Of a DNA stretch of 59,812 nucleotides, positions 1 through 7,970 are shown piece by piece. Both the position numbers and the translations under genes were made by a program. The number at the start of each line of letters is the position of its first letter. Within the stretch, counting starts at the first letter, position 1. The stretch is taken from positions 191,230 through 251,041 of the forward strand of contig NZ_JAJHUO010000015.1 in the NCBI RefSeq assembly GCF_020859565.1. Direction: 5' to 3'. Below the pieces are notes generated by a model that saw only the letters and a list, made by a program, of their open reading frames with translations, was not told where the DNA came from and made no database searches. Source of the stretch: Saccharothrix luteola. GTDB lineage: Bacteria > Actinomycetota > Actinomycetes > Mycobacteriales > Pseudonocardiaceae.

Positions 1-82
1 GGGCCTCTGGGGGTGTCTGGGGGGGGGGGGGGGTGGGGGGGGGGGCGGGGGGGGGCCCCCCCCCCCCCCCCCCCCCCCCCCG
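1..82. other. G/C homopolymer tract, probable sequence artefact
   Basis: After a few ordinary bases the sequence becomes long runs of G and then of C up to the 3' end of the solute-binding protein gene. No coding or structural pattern is visible. It lies just downstream of a stop codon, where a GC-rich terminator hairpin would be expected, so collapsed or mis-called hairpin sequence is the likeliest explanation. A contig or scaffold edge is also possible. Confidence 0.7.
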
Positions 83-87
83 GGCCG

Positions 88-1392
88 TCACTTGGACTCG
101 AGGACCTCGCTGCGGGCCCGTTCGCCCGCCTTGGTCAGCGCCTCGTCCACCGGCGTGCTCCCGGACATGATCGCCGAGTGGGTCTCCTGCAGGATGTTCT
201 GCAACGCGGCGGTCTGCGCCGAGACGGGGTTCTCCGCACGGGTGTCGTGCGTGGTGAAGGTGAACTTGGACAGCTCGTCCGACGGCATGCCCTGCACGCC
301 GAAGTACGCCTGGACCACCGGGTCGGTCAGCGTCGCGGGCGTGATGCCGATGGACGCGAGCGCGGTGGCCGCGCCCTCGCCCGCGGCGAAGGTAAGGAAC
401 GCCTTGGCCGCCTTGGTCTTGCCCTCGTCGATGGCGGCGTTGACGCCGATGCCGGTGGGGTCGCCGAACGTGATCGGCTTGTCCTTGGCGCCCGCGTCGG
501 CCTGGGGCGCCGGCGCGAAGCCCCACTGGAACGACTGCGCGGCACCGGACTTCTGCTGCGCGAGCAGGGTCGCGACGTACCAGCTGCCCATCAGCATCAT
601 CGCGGCCTGCTGGGTGCCGAACTGCGCCTGGTACTGGAGGGTGTTGGTGGTGGCCGTGCCGTAGTCCACCTGCGCGCCGGCCTGCTGCTGCTCCAGCGCG
701 CGCTTGTAGTAGGGCGCCAGGTAGCCGTAGTCACCGCTGCCCAGGTCGGCGCCCGACGTCTGGGCCAGCGCGAGGCCCTGCACCGTCGACTGCCAGACGT
801 GTTGGTAGGCCGCCTTGGCCGGGGAACCCGCGGCCTTCAGGCCCGCCGCCAGGTCCGCCGAGGCCTTCTCGTACTCCGCCCACGTCCAGGTCTCGTCGGG
901 CGGCGTCACGCCCGCCGCGGTGAAGAGGTCCTTGTTGTAGTAGAGGTACCAGGAGTCCTGGCGGTAGGGCACGGCGTAGGTGACGCCGTCCACCTTGTAG
1001 TTGCCGAGGCCGTTGACCTTGTCGCCGAGGCCGCCGGCCACGTCCGACACGTCGAGCAGCTGCTCGCCGGCCTGGTAGGTGATGAAGTTCTTGAGGTTCT
1101 TGAGGATGTAGAGGTCGGGCCCGCTGCCGGCGGCCAGGTCCGCGGTCAGCTGCGTGTCGTAGTTGGTGGCGTCGTACTCCTTGAACTCGATCTTCACGTC
1201 CGGGTTCTGCGCCTGGAACGACTCGGCGAGCTTCTTGAACTCGGGGGTGGAGTTCAGGCTCCACGCGCTCATCGTCAGCGTGACCGGGCCGCCGGTGTCG
1301 GCGGGTTCGTCGGCGCCGCAGGCGGTGGCGGTGAGCGAGAGGGCGGTGACGGCGGCCGCGATGGCGGTCCACTTGGGATGGCGGTGTCGCAT
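88..1392 (-). CDS. Carbohydrate ABC transporter solute-binding lipoprotein
   Basis: This 434-residue protein is an extracellular family-1 solute-binding protein, the sugar-capturing subunit of an ABC importer. The N-terminus is a lipoprotein signal: a basic start, a hydrophobic stretch, then a lipobox ending in Cys25 (TATAC), so the mature protein is probably tethered to the outer face of the membrane. Length and the aromatic-rich C-terminal half fit the family. The ATG is preceded by a good purine-rich site (GGAAGTGAAGG). It lies 62 nt downstream of the DUF2264 gene on the same strand, so the two are probably co-transcribed. No permeases are seen in this window; they may lie beyond the left edge. 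The substrate is inferred from context to be a uronic-acid oligosaccharide. Confidence 0.93.
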   Translation of the reverse strand: MRHRHPKWTAIAAAVTALSLTATACGADEPADTGGPVTLTMSAWSLNSTPEFKKLAESFQAQNPDVKIEFKEYDATNYDTQLTADLAAGSGPDLYILKNLKNFITYQAGEQLLDVSDVAGGLGDKVNGLGNYKVDGVTYAVPYRQDSWYLYYNKDLFTAAGVTPPDETWTWAEYEKASADLAAGLKAAGSPAKAAYQHVWQSTVQGLALAQTSGADLGSGDYGYLAPYYKRALEQQQAGAQVDYGTATTNTLQYQAQFGTQQAAMMLMGSWYVATLLAQQKSGAAQSFQWGFAPAPQADAGAKDKPITFGDPTGIGVNAAIDEGKTKAAKAFLTFAAGEGAATALASIGITPATLTDPVVQAYFGVQGMPSDELSKFTFTTHDTRAENPVSAQTAALQNILQETHSAIMSGSTPVDEALTKAGERARSEVLESK

Positions 1393-1454
1393 GGTCCTTC
1401 ACTTCCTGGTCGAGCCACGGGGAGAACGGGGAGCGCGGGTGGGGTGCCCGCCGG

Positions 1455-3416
1455 TCAGGACAGCGCGACGCGGGTGCGCGCGCCGTCGGGCCACCGGGTG
1501 GTGACCCAGGTCGTCGGCCCGGGGTCGAGCCGGACCTCGGGTTCGACGGGCCGGGAGCCGGCGCCGCGCGCCAGGTCCAGCAGGACGGCGAACCACTCGC
1601 CGGGCACGACCGGGAACTGGGCCCACGGGACCGCGGCGACCGGTCCCAGGGGGCTCGCGTCCTCGTGCGCGGACACACCCGAGTCGGTGGCCTGTCCCAA
1701 GAGGACGGTCAGCGTCGAGCGCGTGCCGTCGGCGCCTTGGACGCACGGCGGTTCGGTGGACCGGGTGTCGACGGCCCCACCCGTGACGGCCCACCCGGAC
1801 AGCCGCAGGGCGACCGGCGGGCGGTCCTCGGCGACGGCGTCCACGCGGACCAGGCGGACCTCCCACGGACCGCGGACGAACGAGCGCACGGTGACGGTGC
1901 CCGCGTCGTGGTGGCGGCCCGACCAGCCGGATCCGTGGCCCTGCTGCGCCTGGTCGGGCTCCAACCAGCGCACGACACCGGACGAGGACCCGACGCCCAC
2001 GACGAGGCCGTGCGCGTCGATCACCTCGATGGCGCCGACCGCCATGCCGGACCGGTGGGACGTCCGGCCTTCGGCGTCGACCAGCACGACGGCCTGGTCG
2101 TGCGGGTCGGTCCAGCTGTCGCGGTCGAGCAACGGGCTGGTCGCGGTGGAGTAGCCGAAGCGGGCGTAGAGCGGGGAGTCGCCCCTGGTGTCGCCGGGGA
2201 CCGCGTGGTCCGTGCCGTGGTTGACGACCCGCACCACGCCGTCCGCGACCGTGCCGCTCACCAGCCAGCCCGGGGCCTTGATCGCCCGCACGTAGTCGCC
2301 GCGCTCGACCGGCAGCGGCAGCTCCTCGGCCAGCCACACCGGGTGGTCGGCGGGCAGGGCCAACCCGAGCATGCCCTTCACCGCCCAGTACGGCGAGCCC
2401 GGGCCCGAGTACGCCTGCGCGATGCGCGGCCACCGCCCGTGCCAGCCGAGGGACAGCAGGCCGTGCTCGTCGAGCGCGCCCCGGTCGACGAAGTGGCGCA
2501 CGACGCTCGTCGCGGCCCGGCGCAGCACCCCGGGCGGCGTGGACGGCACCTCGGCGAGGGCGCCCGCCCAGAAGGGGGCGGCGGCGGCGAACCGGTAGGT
2601 CAGGCTGCGGCCCTGCACGAGCGGCGATCCGTCCGCGCCGACCAGGCTGACGGCGTCGATCAGGAAGCGGTCGAGCAGCGCCGTGTCCCGTTCACGGCGG
2701 GCCTCGGCGAAGCCGGCCGCGCCGGGCATCCGCGACCACAGCAGCGGGTAGACGTGCAGCGCCCAGCCGACGTAGTGGTCGAACGCGCGCTCGTGGCCGT
2801 CCGCCATCCAGGCGTCCTCGCGGAGGAAGCCGTCGTGGGTGGCGAGGTCCTCGGCGACGTCCTCGGGCGACCACGGACCGCCGACCGACCGCAGGAACGC
2901 CTGCACCACCAGCCGGAACCACACCCAGTTGATGCGCGGGTAGGTCGGGTCGCCCACGGCGGGCGCGAGGTAGGCGACGACCCGCTCCTGGACGGCCGGG
3001 TCGAGGCGGTCCCACAGCCACGGGCGGGTCAGGTCCAGCGCGAGCGCCAGCGAGGCGGCTTCGACCTTGGCCTGCGGGTGCTCGTCCAGGCGCACCCAGC
3101 GGTCCGGGGACGACGGGTCGGTGCCCGCCGCGATGCCCTCGGCGTAGAACTCGGCGAGGTTGCCCTGGTCGGCCCCGCGTTCGCCCGCGATCCGGAAAGC
3201 CGCGAGCAGGAACGTGCGGGCGAAGCCCTCCAGGCCGTCCACGTCGGTCCCGTAGCCGCCGGCCGGGCCGGGCAGGGTGATCCGCGCGTGACCGGGCGAG
3301 GCGAAGGGCCGGACGGCGCGCAGCATGGCGTCGGCCGTGCCCGCCCAGTCCTCGCGGGTCCACCCCGCGACCGGGGTCGGTGGTGCGGCGGCCCTCAACA
3401 GGGGTTCCGGCGGCAT
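1455..3416 (-). CDS. DUF2264 domain-containing protein
   Basis: This 653-residue protein matches the DUF2264 family over most of its length: an alpha-helical first half rich in Trp, Arg and Asp motifs (for example INWVWFRLVVQAFLR and ERAFDHYVGWALH) and a beta-rich C-terminal half. It has no signal peptide, so it should act in the cytoplasm. Family members often occur in bacterial loci for pectin, rhamnogalacturonan or other uronate-containing glycans and are suspected glycoside-processing enzymes, but I cannot assign a reaction. It heads an operon with the downstream sugar-binding lipoprotein and diverges from a DeoR/LacI hybrid regulator. CGATCAAA boxes lie 30-66 nt before its start. Context suggests hydrolysis of imported uronic oligosaccharides. 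Confidence 0.88.
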   Translation of the reverse strand: MPPEPLLRAAAPPTPVAGWTREDWAGTADAMLRAVRPFASPGHARITLPGPAGGYGTDVDGLEGFARTFLLAAFRIAGERGADQGNLAEFYAEGIAAGTDPSSPDRWVRLDEHPQAKVEAASLALALDLTRPWLWDRLDPAVQERVVAYLAPAVGDPTYPRINWVWFRLVVQAFLRSVGGPWSPEDVAEDLATHDGFLREDAWMADGHERAFDHYVGWALHVYPLLWSRMPGAAGFAEARRERDTALLDRFLIDAVSLVGADGSPLVQGRSLTYRFAAAAPFWAGALAEVPSTPPGVLRRAATSVVRHFVDRGALDEHGLLSLGWHGRWPRIAQAYSGPGSPYWAVKGMLGLALPADHPVWLAEELPLPVERGDYVRAIKAPGWLVSGTVADGVVRVVNHGTDHAVPGDTRGDSPLYARFGYSTATSPLLDRDSWTDPHDQAVVLVDAEGRTSHRSGMAVGAIEVIDAHGLVVGVGSSSGVVRWLEPDQAQQGHGSGWSGRHHDAGTVTVRSFVRGPWEVRLVRVDAVAEDRPPVALRLSGWAVTGGAVDTRSTEPPCVQGADGTRSTLTVLLGQATDSGVSAHEDASPLGPVAAVPWAQFPVVPGEWFAVLLDLARGAGSRPVEPEVRLDPGPTTWVTTRWPDGARTRVALS

Positions 3417-3445
3417 GTGACTCGTCCTTCAGCGTCGAAGGCGTT

Positions 3446-3482
3446 CGATCAAACGGTGCACAGTTACTTTCGTTTTTGATCG
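3446..3482. promoter_or_regulatory. Inverted CGATCAAA boxes upstream of DUF2264 gene
   Basis: CGATCAAACG at 3446-3455 faces CGTTTTTGATCG at 3471-3482, forming an inverted repeat with a 15-nt spacer. The same CGATCAAA core occurs before kdgK, and related GATC/AAA motifs occur before kduI. The position just upstream of the DUF2264 start and near the divergent regulator suggests an operator for one or both hybrid regulators. A further GATCG core lies at about 3516-3521. Confidence 0.55.
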
Positions 3483-3656
3483 CTTTGCCTGTTAAGCAGT
3501 AAATATGTTCAGGAGCGATCGTGTCAAGACTCACATGAACGCTCTTCGCACGCATCCGCGCGGGCGCGTCGCGCGCGGACCGGCCGGTCGCCGTGGGGTG
3601 TCACGGCGAGCCGCCCACATAATTGGGGGTCACGATCAACGACGAGAGGACCTGCG

Positions 3657-3782
3657 GTGACGAAAGCGCGGATGGGGGACGGTGCGACCGGCGGGAAGCG
3701 GGTGACGGCCCGGCCGACCACAGGACGCGGGCTCCACGCCACGGCGCCGTCGCCACGCGCCACCGCGGCGGACGCGTCGTGA
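3657..3782 (+). CDS. Possible 41-aa leader ORF coupled to the regulator
   Basis: A GTG at 3657 has a strong GAGAGGA ribosome-binding site about 7 nt upstream and opens a 41-codon frame. Its TGA stop (3780-3782) overlaps the GTG start of the regulator at 3779. The regulator's own start has only a weak ribosome site, so it may rely on translational coupling. The peptide is Arg/Thr/Ala rich and resembles nothing I know. It could be a coupling leader or chance. Confidence 0.35.
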   Translation: MTKARMGDGATGGKRVTARPTTGRGLHATAPSPRATAADAS

Positions 3783-4888
3783 ACCCCGAGGCCCGCACGC
3801 TCGCCGCCAAGAGGCACGCGTCGATCCTGGAGGCGCTGCGCCGCGACGGCGTGGTCCGGATCTCCGACCTCAGCGAGAAGATGGGCGTCACCGCCGTGAC
3901 GCTGCGCCGCGACATCGCCCACCTCGACGGCGAGGGCCTCCTGCGCCGGGTGCACGGCGGGGCCACGCTCCCCACCGCCGAACTCCTGCCGCCCGCGGCC
4001 CAGCCGTCGGACGCCCCGGCCGAGCCCGCGCACTTCGGCGCCGCGGGGATGCTGGTCCCCTCGCTCGACTACTACTGGCCGGAGGTGGTCCGCGGCGCGG
4101 AGGAGGAGGCGTCCGCGAACGGGCTGCGGATCCTGCTCCGGGGCTCTTCCTACGAGAGCGCCGACGACCGACCCCAGCTGGAGCGGCTGCTGGACCACGA
4201 GGACGTGTGCGGGCTGATCGCCGCGCCCAGCCTGACCGCGCCGTCGGCCGCGGCCACGATCGAGTGGCTGAGCACCATCGACACCCCGGTCGTGCTCGTC
4301 GAGCGCGTCGCGACGGTCGGCCCGCGCCAGGCCGTCGTGGAGTCGGTGGTGTCCGACCACGCCCTGGGCGCGGCCATGGCCGTGCACCACCTCGTGTCCT
4401 TGGGCCATCGCAAGGTCGGCCTGGTGACCAGCAAGAACAGCCCGACCTCCCCGCACGTGCGCCGGGGCTGGCTCGACGCGTGCGCCGAGACCGACCTCGA
4501 CCCGGCGTCCACCGTGGACACCTCGATCCCGGCGCCCGGCACGGCCGGGTGGGACACCGCGCTGGACGAGGTGCTCGACGGGGTGGCCGCGACCGGCACC
4601 ACGGCGGTGCTCGTGCACGCCGACACCGAGGCGATGGCCCTGGTCCAGCGCGCCGAGCAGCGCGGCGTTCAGGTGCCGTCCGGGTTGTCGGTGGTGGCCT
4701 ACGACGACGAAGTGGCGGCGCTGTTCACGCCGGCGCTCACCGCCGTGCGCCCGGCGCGGCGCTCCATCGGCCGGGCGGCCGTGTCGCTGCTGGCCGCACG
4801 GCTGCAGGACCCGGACCGACCGTCGCACCGGGTGGTGATCACCCCGTCCCTGCGCGTGCGCGGCTCGTCGGTCCCGCCACCCGGCTGA
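3779..4888 (+). CDS. DeoR-HTH / LacI-sensor hybrid regulator (copy 1)
   Basis: With the GTG at 3779 this is a 369-residue transcription factor. Residues about 1-60 form a DeoR-type winged helix: RHASILEALRRDGVVRISDLSEKMGV, then VTLRRDIAHLDGEGLLRRVHGGA. The rest is a LacI/GalR-type periplasmic-binding fold with the typical GLSVVAYDDEVAALF segment near the C-terminus. LacI proteins normally carry a different head, so the architecture is a fusion of two families. An upstream ATG at 3623 would add an improbable tail, so I chose the GTG, which overlaps a leader stop. A close paralogue lies at 6632-7753. It probably senses a uronate or oligosaccharide and controls the flanking catabolic operons. 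It is convergent with kduD, with only 6 nt between the stops. Confidence 0.85.
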   Translation: MNPEARTLAAKRHASILEALRRDGVVRISDLSEKMGVTAVTLRRDIAHLDGEGLLRRVHGGATLPTAELLPPAAQPSDAPAEPAHFGAAGMLVPSLDYYWPEVVRGAEEEASANGLRILLRGSSYESADDRPQLERLLDHEDVCGLIAAPSLTAPSAAATIEWLSTIDTPVVLVERVATVGPRQAVVESVVSDHALGAAMAVHHLVSLGHRKVGLVTSKNSPTSPHVRRGWLDACAETDLDPASTVDTSIPAPGTAGWDTALDEVLDGVAATGTTAVLVHADTEAMALVQRAEQRGVQVPSGLSVVAYDDEVAALFTPALTAVRPARRSIGRAAVSLLAARLQDPDRPSHRVVITPSLRVRGSSVPPPG

Positions 4889-4894
4889 CCGCAC

Positions 4895-5665
4895 CTACCG
4901 CGCCAGCCAGCCGCCGTCGACCGGGAGGACGACGCCGTGGACGTAGTCGGCCGCGCGGGAGCACAGGAACAGCACCGCGCCCGCGATGTCCTCCGGTTCG
5001 GCCCAGCGGCCCGCCGGTATGCGTTCGAGGATGGACCGGTTGCGGTCCGGGTCCGAGCGCAGGGCGCCGGTGTTGTCGGTGGCGACGTAGCCCGGCGCGA
5101 CGGCGTTGACGTTGACACCGCGCTGCGCCCACTCGTTGGCCAGGGCCTTGGTCAGGCCGGCCACCGCGGACTTCGACGCCGTGTAGCCGGGCACGGTGAC
5201 ACCGCCCTGGAAGCTCAGCATCGACGCGATGTTGACGATCCGGCCCGAGCCGCGGGCCAGCATCGCGCGGCCGACGTCCCGCGACAGCGTCCACGTGGCG
5301 CGCAGGTTGACGTCGATCACGTGGTCGAAGTCGGCGTCGCTGTGCTCGGCGGCGGGCGCGCGACGGATCGTGCCGCCGTTGTTGACCAGCACGTCCACGC
5401 CCCGGCCGGCCAGCAGCACGCCCAGCTCCGCCACCTGCGCGTGGTCGGCGAAGTCGGTCCGCACGGGGGTGAACACCCGGCCCTCGCCCTCGACCGCGGC
5501 CCGTGCCGGGCTGTCGCCCTCGGGCATGGACGCGCTGATGCCGATCACGTCCGCGCCCGCGGCGGCCAGCAGCCGTGCGACGGCGAGCCCGATGCCGCGC
5601 GTCGCACCGGTGACGGCGGCGGTCTTGCCGGTCAGGTCGAGCAGGCCGGCCACCTCCGGCGTCAT
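4895..5665 (-). CDS. kduD: 2-dehydro-3-deoxy-D-gluconate 5-dehydrogenase (KduD)
   Basis: This 256-residue short-chain dehydrogenase interconverts 2,5-diketo-3-deoxygluconate and 2-keto-3-deoxygluconate using NAD(P)H, the step after KduI. The Rossmann motif TGATRGIG, the NNGG motif and the YTASK catalytic signature are all present, and the closing VVLPVDGGWLAR is typical of KduD. The ATG at 5665 overlaps the kduI stop as ATGA, indicating translational coupling in a kduI-kduD operon. The long open frame upstream in the same phase is only the antisense shadow of kduI, so it is not part of the protein. Cytoplasmic. Confidence 0.93.
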   Translation of the reverse strand: MTPEVAGLLDLTGKTAAVTGATRGIGLAVARLLAAAGADVIGISASMPEGDSPARAAVEGEGRVFTPVRTDFADHAQVAELGVLLAGRGVDVLVNNGGTIRRAPAAEHSDADFDHVIDVNLRATWTLSRDVGRAMLARGSGRIVNIASMLSFQGGVTVPGYTASKSAVAGLTKALANEWAQRGVNVNAVAPGYVATDNTGALRSDPDRNRSILERIPAGRWAEPEDIAGAVLFLCSRAADYVHGVVLPVDGGWLAR

Positions 5666-6492
5666 CGCAGTGCCGCCGCGGGGTGCGGGTCCATGTCGTC
5701 GAACGCCTGGTTCTCGCCCGCCATGGCCCAGACGAAGCTGTACGCGGCGGTGCCGACCCCGCTGTGCACGGACCACGGCGGCGAGATCACCGCCTGGCGG
5801 TCGGCCACGACCAGGTGGCGGGTCTCGCTCGGCTCGCCGAGCAGGTGCACGACGCGGGCGTCCTCGGGCAGGCCGAAGTAGAGGTACACCTCCATGCGGC
5901 GTTCGTGCGTGTGCGCGGGCATGGTGTTCCACATGCTGCCGGGGTGCAGCGTCGTCACGCCCATCACGACCTGGCAGCTGCGGACGCCGTTCTCGTGGAT
6001 GTACTGGGTCAGCGTCCGGCGGTTCGACGTCAGCGGGTCGCCCAGCTCGCGCACGGTGCCGGCGCCCGGCTCCACCAGCACGGTCGGGTAGGCCGTGTGC
6101 GCGGGCGCGGAGAACAGGTAGAAGACGGCGGGCGCGTCGGCGTCGTCGGAGGCGAACGACACCTCCTCGGCACCTCGGCCGACGTACAGGCAGGCGGTCG
6201 GCGCGAGCCGGTGCTCCTCGCCGTCGACGGTCACCGTGCCCGATCCGCCCACGTTGACGATCCCGGCTTCGCGGCGATCGAAGAACCGCTCCGACTTCAG
6301 CTCCGGGAACGCCGGCAGGTGCAACGGGCCGCCGCGCGGCAGCGCGCCCACCAGCACCACCCGGTCGTGGTGGCTGTAGACCGCGCGCACCTCGCCGTCG
6401 GCGAACAGGTCTTCGACCAGGTAGTGCCGCCGCAGGTCGTCCGTGGTCATGGCCGGGACCTGCTGCGGCGCGGTCGCGTAGCGCTGCTCCAC
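5662..6492 (-). CDS. kduI: 5-dehydro-4-deoxy-D-glucuronate isomerase (KduI)
   Basis: This 276-residue cupin-fold enzyme isomerises 5-keto-4-deoxyuronate, the product of polysaccharide lyases acting on uronic acids, to 2,5-diketo-3-deoxygluconate. It is recognised by full length and by the metal-binding stretch PAHTHERRMEVYLYF, whose His/His/Glu set fits the KduI zinc site, plus the conserved YIHENGVRSCQ and PPWSVHSG segments. It is the first gene of the kduI-kduD operon and diverges from the second hybrid regulator. GATC-containing boxes lie between the two starts. Confidence 0.95.
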   Translation of the reverse strand: MEQRYATAPQQVPAMTTDDLRRHYLVEDLFADGEVRAVYSHHDRVVLVGALPRGGPLHLPAFPELKSERFFDRREAGIVNVGGSGTVTVDGEEHRLAPTACLYVGRGAEEVSFASDDADAPAVFYLFSAPAHTAYPTVLVEPGAGTVRELGDPLTSNRRTLTQYIHENGVRSCQVVMGVTTLHPGSMWNTMPAHTHERRMEVYLYFGLPEDARVVHLLGEPSETRHLVVADRQAVISPPWSVHSGVGTAAYSFVWAMAGENQAFDDMDPHPAAALR

Positions 6493-6510
6493 GTTGCGTT
6501 GCCTTCCTTC

Positions 6511-6606
6511 GGATCGTTTCAGCCGGGTGAGGATCGGAAACAGTCAATCTCAGACACAAAGGAAGGGCAAGACTGTACAGTTTGCTTGTTACGATCAGTT
6601 TCGATC
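6511..6606. promoter_or_regulatory. GATC-box cluster between kduI and regulator 2
   Basis: The divergent promoter region holds AAACGATCC (reverse strand, 6511-6519), GATCGGAAAC (6532-6541) and ACGATCAGTTTCGATCA (6591-6607). These are variants of the AAACGATC/CGATCAAA boxes seen near the DUF2264 and kdgK starts. They are likely operator half-sites for the DeoR/LacI hybrid regulators. The region is locally AT-richer than its surroundings. Confidence 0.5.
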
Positions 6607-6631
6607 AGGACGACGAGGCGAGCAGGCGGTC

Positions 6632-7753
6632 ATGGCGGACAAACCGGGTGCGGAGGCCAAGGGCGCGATGCTGCCCGCCGCCCGACGGCAGTGGCTGCTG
6701 GAGCACTTGGCGGGCCGGGGCGTCGTGCGCATCACGCACATCGCGCAGGCCATGGGCGTCACGCCGGTCACCGTGCGGCGGGACGTGAACGACCTGGCCG
6801 CCGAAGGCCTGGTGGAACGCGTGCACGGCGGCGTGAGGCTGGTCGCCGTGCGGGCTGAGGCGTCCGGCGAGGACCCGACGCCGGCGATCGGGATGGTCGT
6901 GCCGTCGCTGGACTACTACTGGCCCGAGGTCATCCGCGGCGCGCAGGAGACCGCCCACCAGAAGTGCGCGCGGCTTGTGCTGCGCGGGGCGTCCTACCAG
7001 GTCGACGACGTGCGGCACCAGGTCGAGTGGATGATCGGCAGCGGTGCGGTCGACGCGTTGCTCGTCGCACCGCCGACCCTGGGTCCCGGGGCCGAGGAGC
7101 TGATCGCGTGGCTGACGGCCCTGCCCGTGCCGGTGGTCCTGGTGGAGCGGTCGGCGGTGTCCGGCCCGTACCGGCAGCACGTCGAGTCCGTGCGCACCGA
7201 TCACGCGGCCGGTGCGGAGCTCGCCGTCCGCCACCTGCACGGCCAGGGGCATCGCGGCATCGGGCTCGCGATCAGCGCGACCAGCCCGACGTCCGGCCAG
7301 GTCCGCGACGGCTGGCGCCACGCGATGACCGACCTCGGGCTGCGGCCGGCGCCGGAGGTCAGCGTCGCCGCCTACTACGAGCCGGGCTGGGCGGTCGACG
7401 TCGACCGGGTCCTGGACCTGTGCGCCGAGCACGGGGCCACCGCGCTGGTCGTGCACTCCGACCGCGAGGCGGTGTCGCTGGTGCAGCGCGCCGAGGAGCG
7501 CGGCGTCCGGGTGCCCGCCGACCTGTCAGTGGTCGCCTACGACGACGAGGTCGCCAGGTTCGCCCACCCACCGCTGACCGCGATGCGCCCGCCGAAGTAC
7601 GCCGTGGGCAGCACCGCCGTGCACTTGGCGCTGGAACGCCTGGCCCAAGGCCCCGACCGGCCGGTGCGCCGGGTCGTCCTCAGTTCCGAACTGCGTGAGC
7701 GCGCGTCGACCGGGGCACGCACGGAAGCCGTACGCACGGAAGCACTGCACTGA
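6632..7753 (+). CDS. DeoR-HTH / LacI-sensor hybrid regulator (copy 2)
   Basis: This 373-residue regulator is a clear paralogue of the gene at 3779. It has the same DeoR head (RRQWLLEHLAGRGVVRITHIAQAMGV, then VTVRRDVNDLAAEGLVERVHGG) and the same sugar-binding body, including PSLDYYWPEVIRGAQE and DLSVVAYDDEVARF. The ATG at 6632 was chosen because the winged helix starts soon after; an upstream in-frame start at 6494 would run through the promoter. It diverges from kduI. Two similar sensors in one locus could respond to different pathway intermediates or oligosaccharide lengths. Confidence 0.87.
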   Translation: MADKPGAEAKGAMLPAARRQWLLEHLAGRGVVRITHIAQAMGVTPVTVRRDVNDLAAEGLVERVHGGVRLVAVRAEASGEDPTPAIGMVVPSLDYYWPEVIRGAQETAHQKCARLVLRGASYQVDDVRHQVEWMIGSGAVDALLVAPPTLGPGAEELIAWLTALPVPVVLVERSAVSGPYRQHVESVRTDHAAGAELAVRHLHGQGHRGIGLAISATSPTSGQVRDGWRHAMTDLGLRPAPEVSVAAYYEPGWAVDVDRVLDLCAEHGATALVVHSDREAVSLVQRAEERGVRVPADLSVVAYDDEVARFAHPPLTAMRPPKYAVGSTAVHLALERLAQGPDRPVRRVVLSSELRERASTGARTEAVRTEALH

Positions 7754-7757
7754 TCAC

Positions 7758-7771
7758 CGCCCGCGGGCGGC
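7758..7771. terminator. GC-rich palindrome after regulator 2
   Basis: CCGCCCGCGGGCGG lies immediately after the regulator stop codon and can form a compact hairpin. It may serve as a terminator for the regulator. Being a short continuous palindrome with no T-tract, it is a weak call. Confidence 0.35.
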
Positions 7772-7785
7772 GCTGACCCGCCCGC

Positions 7786-7970
7786 CCGGCTCACGGCACA
7801 CCGGCCGGACGCCGACCCAACCGGCTCACCGCAGGCCGACCCCGCTGACGCGCGCGGTGCCACCCCAGCGAAGATCACCGCCCACCGGCTGCGCCGAACC
7901 CACCCGGCAAGCGCACCGAACACCAGCCGGGCGCCGGCTCACCGCACGCCGGCCGCGCTGACGCGCGCGG
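7786..7970. repeat. Partial tandem copies of the kdgK 3' end
   Basis: A 37-nt block at 7934-7970, which encodes the last residues of KdgK and its stop (ARVSAAGVR on the minus strand), recurs with a few mismatches at 7821-7857, where it would encode ARVSGVGLR and a stop. A shorter third copy begins at 7786 (CCGGCTCACGGCACACCGG). The copies fill the gap between the regulator and kdgK and look like old tandem duplications. Confidence 0.6.

Noticed and set aside
13..2154. Long plus-strand open frame antisense to the solute-binding protein and DUF2264 genes
   Set aside because: Its product is Gly/Arg/Pro-rich, begins in the homopolymer tract and matches the antisense pattern of high-GC genes.
3623..3778. 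An ATG start for regulator copy 1 at 3623
   Set aside because: The added 52 residues are unlike any DeoR N-terminus, have no good ribosome site and overlap the leader ORF.
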